From contig NC_092234.1 in the NCBI RefSeq assembly GCF_036320965.1, positions 38,640,452 through 38,704,451 on the forward strand: a DNA stretch of 64,000 nt, written 5' to 3'. Shown here piece after piece: positions 58,459-64,000 of this stretch. The translations under genes were made by a program, and so were the position numbers. Position 1 is the stretch's first letter; each line of letters starts with the position of its first letter. The notes beneath the pieces are model-generated. The model worked only from the letters and a program-made list of their open reading frames with translations, was not told the DNA's origin and made no database searches. The DNA comes from Panulirus ornatus (taxonomy: Eukaryota > Arthropoda > Malacostraca > Decapoda > Palinuridae).

Positions 58459-59280
58459 CACCGCCCCGCTCCCTCTCATACATATGTATAGACGGATTTC
58501 CTTTGTCCCTCCACTCTGGCTTGAGCTTTTAATTGAAAAAGGGGAACAGATGAAAACTTTCCATTCCTCTCGTATCTACCATAGAGTGTACAACTCTACG
58601 TACTGTTCAACTGTCAGGCTATATAATGTGGAACTGCACAACCATATAATGTGCAACTATACGGCTCTAGTGTATAACTGTAAAGCCATGTAGAGTACAA
58701 CTGTACAGCTATATAATGTAAACTTGCACATATATATGTAATGTACAACTGTACAGTCATATAGTGAACAATTGTGCAACGATAGAGTGTACAACTGTGC
58801 GGCTATATACTGTACAACTCAACAGCTACATAGTGTACAACTATATAGTCATATAGTGTACAGCTTTACTTTCATATAGTGAACAATTGTATAGCAATAT
58901 AGTGAACAATTGTTCAGTCGTATAGTGCGCAGTGTACTTCCACGTAGTGTATAACTGTACAGTCGTATGATGTACAGTTATTCAACCATATCGTGTATAA
59001 CTGTACAGCTATATATCATGCAGCTTTACAGTCATACAGTGTACGAATGTTAAACTACATAGTTCACAACTGTATAGCCACATAGTGTACAACTGTACAG
59101 TTGTACAGTACACTTCTCTACAGTCATATAGTGTATAACTGAAAAAACCATATAGTGTACAATTGTACACAAATCTAGTGTTGAACTGTAACGTCATATA
59201 GTGTATGAATAACAGCCATATAGCGTACAGTTATACAGCCATATGATGTACACCTGAAGTCATATAATATAAAACCGTAC
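58454..59280. repeat. Degenerate 23-bp repeat
   Basis: From about 58590 the text repeats loosely around CATATAGTGTACAACTGTAC AGC (23 bp). Most units are diverged, with strong drift in the CATATAG and ACAACTG words. 58454-58585 is unassigned. Confidence 0.8.
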
Positions 59281-61130
<1,850 letters not shown>

Positions 61131-62288
61131 TCACGACCATATAACATTGTTGGAACCACTTTTCCTTCAAACATACCCATTTTCGCTCTCCGAGATAACG
61201 TTTTCGCCTTCCACACATTCTTTAACGCTCCCCGAAATTTCGTCCCCTCCCCCACCCTGTGACTCACTTCCGCTTCCATGGTTCCATCCGCTGCCAAATC
61301 CACTCCCAGATATCTAAAACACTTCACTTCCTCCAATTTTTTTCCATTCAAACTCACCTCTCAATTTACTTGTCCCTCACCTAATAACCTTGCTCCTATT
61401 CACATTTACTTTCAGCTTTCTTCTTTCACACACTTTACCAAACTCAATCATCAGCTTCTGCAGTTTCTCATCCGAATCAGCCACCAGCACTGTATCATCA
61501 GCAAACAACAACTGACTCACTTCCCGAGCCCTTTCATCTACAACTGACTGCATACTTGCCCCTCTCTCCAAAACTCTTGCATTCACCTCCCTAACAACCC
61601 CATCCATAAACAAATTAAACAACCTTGGAGACATCACGTATCCTTGCGCAAACCGACACTCACTGGGAACCAATCACTTTCCTCTCTTCCTACTCGTACG
61701 CATGCCTTACATCCTCGATAAAACTTTTCACTGCTTCTAGCAACTTACCTCCCACACCATATACTCTTAATAGCTTCCAGAGAGCATCTCTATCAACTCT
61801 ATCATATGCCTTCTCCAGATCTTTAAATGAAACGTATAAATCCATCTCCTTTTCCAAGTATTTCTCACGTACATTCTTCAAAGCAAGCACCTAATCCACA
61901 CATCCTCTACCACTCCTGAAACCGCAGTGCTCTTCCCCAATCTGATGCTTTGTACATGCCTTCAACCTCTCAGTCAATACTCTCCCGTATAATTTCCCAG
62001 GAATACTCAACAAACTTATACCTCTGTAATTTGAATACTCACCTTTATGCCCTTTGCCTTTGTACAATGGCACTATGCATTCATTCCGCCAATCCTCAGG
62101 CACTTCTCCGTGAACCATCGATACACTGAATATACTCACCGACCAGTCAACACCACAGTCACCCCCATTTTTAATAAATTCCACAGCAATACCATCCAAA
62201 CCCGCCGCTTTGACGGCTTTCATCTTCAGCAAAGCTTTCACTGCCTCTTCTCTGTTTACCAAATCATTCTCGCTGACCCTCTCACTGC
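61131..62288 (-). mobile_element. RTE fragment, older subgroup, both ends missing
   Basis: Minus strand from [21 protein letters not shown] (62288) through [30 protein letters not shown] (motif A with Lys), a gap at the EAVKSF block, CVMSPRLFNL (motif B, Arg for Trp), LLFADDTVLVADS (motif C) to VPTMLYGRE (61131). Three shifts or stops break the frame. Together with 62289-63740 it makes an inverted repeat over the EAVKSF-to-MLYG region. Confidence 0.8.
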
Positions 62289-63740
62289 TAGAAGCAGTGA
62301 AAAGTTTTTATCGAGGACGTAAGGCATGTGTACGAGTAGGAAGAGAGGAAAGTGATTGGTTCCCAGTGAATGTCGGTTTGGGGCAGGGGTGCGTGATGTC
62401 TCCATGGTTGCTTAATTTGTTTATGGATGGGTTGTTCGGGCTGTGAATGCAAGAGTTTTGGAGAGAGGGGCAAGTATGCAGTCTGTTGGTGATGAAAGGG
62501 CTTGGGAAGTGAGTCAGTTGTTGTTCGCTGATGATACAGCACTGGTCGCTGATTCGGGTGAGAAACTGTAGAAGTTGGGGACTGAATTTGGTAAAGTGTG
62601 TGAAAGAAGAAAGCTGAGAGTAAATGTGAATAAGAGCAAGGTTATTAGGTTCAGTAGGGTTGAGGGACAAGTTAACTGGGAGGCAAACTTAAATGGAGAA
62701 AAACTGGAGGAAGTGAAGTGTTTTAGATATATGGGAGTGGATTTAGCAGCGGATGGAACCATGGAAGCGGACGTGAGTCACAGGGTGGGGGAGAAGCGAA
62801 GGTTCTGAGAATGTTGAATAATGTGTGGAAGGTGAGAACGTTATCTCGGAGAGCAAAAATAGGTATGTTTGAAGGAACAGTGATTCCAACAATGTTATAT
62901 GGTTGCGAGGCATGGGTTATAGATAAGGTTGTGCGGAGAAGGGTGGATGTGTTGGAAATGTTTGAGGACAGTATGTGATGTGAGGTGGTTTGACTGAGTA
63001 AGTAATGAAAGGGTAAGAGAGATATGTGGAAAAAGAGTGTAGTTGAGAGAGCAGTAGAGTGTGTATTGAATTAGTTTGGTCACATGGAGAAAATGTGTGA
63101 GGAAAGGATGACAAAGAGGATATATGTGTCAGAGGTGGAGGCGAGGAGGAGTGGGAGACCAAATTGGAGGTGGAAGGATGGAGCGAAAAAGATTTTGAGC
63201 GATCAGGGCCTGAACATAGAGGAGGGTGAAAGGTGTGCAAGGAATAGAGTGAATTGGAGCTATGTGGTATACCAGGATCGACGTGCTGTCAATTAGTTGA
63301 ACAAGTGCATGTGAAGCGTCTGGGGTAAACCATGGAGAGTTTTGTGGGGCCTGAATGTGGAAAGCGAGCTGTGGTTTCGGTGCATTACACTTGACAGCTA
63401 GAGACTAAGTGTGAACGAATGTGGCCTTTGCAGTCTTTTCCTAACGCTACCTTGCGCGCGCGCGGTGGGAGGGGAATGCTATTTCATGTGTGGCGGGGTG
63501 GCGACAGAAATGGATGAAGGCAGCAAGTATGAATATGTACATGTGTATATATGTATATGTGTGTGTTTTTATATGTATGTATACGTTGAAATGTATAGGT
63601 ATGTATATGTGCGTGTGTGGGCGTTTATGTATATGCATGTGTATGTAGGTGGGCTGGGCCATTCCTTCGTCTGTTTCCTCGCGCTACCTCGTTAACGCGG
63701 AAGACAGCGATTAAGTACAATAAATATATATAAATATACA
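62289..63740 (+). mobile_element. RTE 3' end, older subgroup, long-type 3'UTR
   Basis: Plus strand from LLEAVKSFYRGRKACVRVGR (62289) through GQGCVMSPWLLNL (motif B with Gly for Arg), LLFADDTALVADS, a stop in GEKL-stop-KL (62570), [20 protein letters not shown], several frameshifts in the C-terminal region, GRPNWRWKDGAKKIL (63140-63200), then the full long 3'UTR and tail core (CTACCTCGTTAACGCGGAAG) near 63690. Ends in AATAAATATATATAAATATA. Confidence 0.83.
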
Positions 63741-64000
63741 TATATCTTTTTTATTATCATTATAAAAACCGTTTTTGATCATTCACTGAATATTGGGTTT
63801 ACGTTATCTTGATTATAACAATACTTTGTATAAATATAGCGTAGGTGCTTTGCATGTATCATTCTTTGGAAATATATTACAATTGTTTTTTCAACTACAA
63901 TATACGTGGGATGTAGATATTACAGTAGTCACCCTGCATGTTTCGGACTCATATCACTGTGGCCTCACGTTATCACATACAAGATGACTCCGCTCTACAA
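63741..64000. other. Unassigned sequence
   Basis: No element or gene seen after the RTE tail. A 64-codon frame at the edge has no known feature. Confidence 0.45.

Overview
The window looks like repeat-dominated intergenic DNA from an arthropod, most probably a decapod crustacean. That identification is an inference. It rests on long (TA)n and (GA)n tracts, many minisatellites, crustacean-style RTE, CR1-like, Penelope-like, Gypsy and hAT elements, and the absence of bacterial features. I found no convincing host protein gene, tRNA or rRNA. Almost every long open frame is a retrotransposon product or a stop-free reading of a tandem array.

Layout: 1-3.9 kb holds a GA tract and a 36-bp minisatellite. 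3.9-20 kb is a nest of RTE-clade LINE copies, small RTE-like non-autonomous elements (here 'element A') and TA tracts; it includes the longest open reverse transcriptase frame (15000-17120, minus) and a copy with a textbook twin-priming inversion (11632-13829). 20-26.8 kb holds two closely similar CR1-like 3' ends in opposite orientation, a hAT relic, a 24-bp minisatellite and two Penelope-like elements (PLEs), one with long inverted ends. 26.8-33.4 kb is again RTE, including a palindrome with arms of about 1.4 kb (28245-31096). 33.4-46.8 kb is mostly minisatellites (periods 22, 32, 31, 21/45/111, 52, 33 and 28 bp), with CR1-like relics, a candidate LTR (41159-41623) and a minisatellite that seems to have grown out of reverse transcriptase coding sequence (46020-46312). 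46.8-50.2 kb holds an old RTE scrap and the 5' half of a Gypsy-type LTR element on the minus strand (LTR, primer site, gag, protease remnant). 50.2-55 kb holds PLE and RTE pieces nested in each other. 56-58.2 kb is a 30-bp array whose unit carries a 16-bp perfect palindrome. 59.3-63.7 kb holds an RTE copy with an unbroken endonuclease, followed by inverted RTE pieces.

The copies read together as one system. The autonomous RTE has a 5'UTR, one long frame (APE-type endonuclease, reverse transcriptase, short basic C-terminal region), and a 3'UTR ending in a conserved GC-rich core followed by an A/TA-rich tail. Element A, about 240 bp, resembles the RTE 5'UTR at its head and the RTE 3' core at its tail, which suggests an RTE-derived passenger mobilised by the RTE machinery. 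A younger RTE subgroup is marked by a shared 3'UTR deletion. All homology statements come from reading the sequence by eye; no database search was possible.
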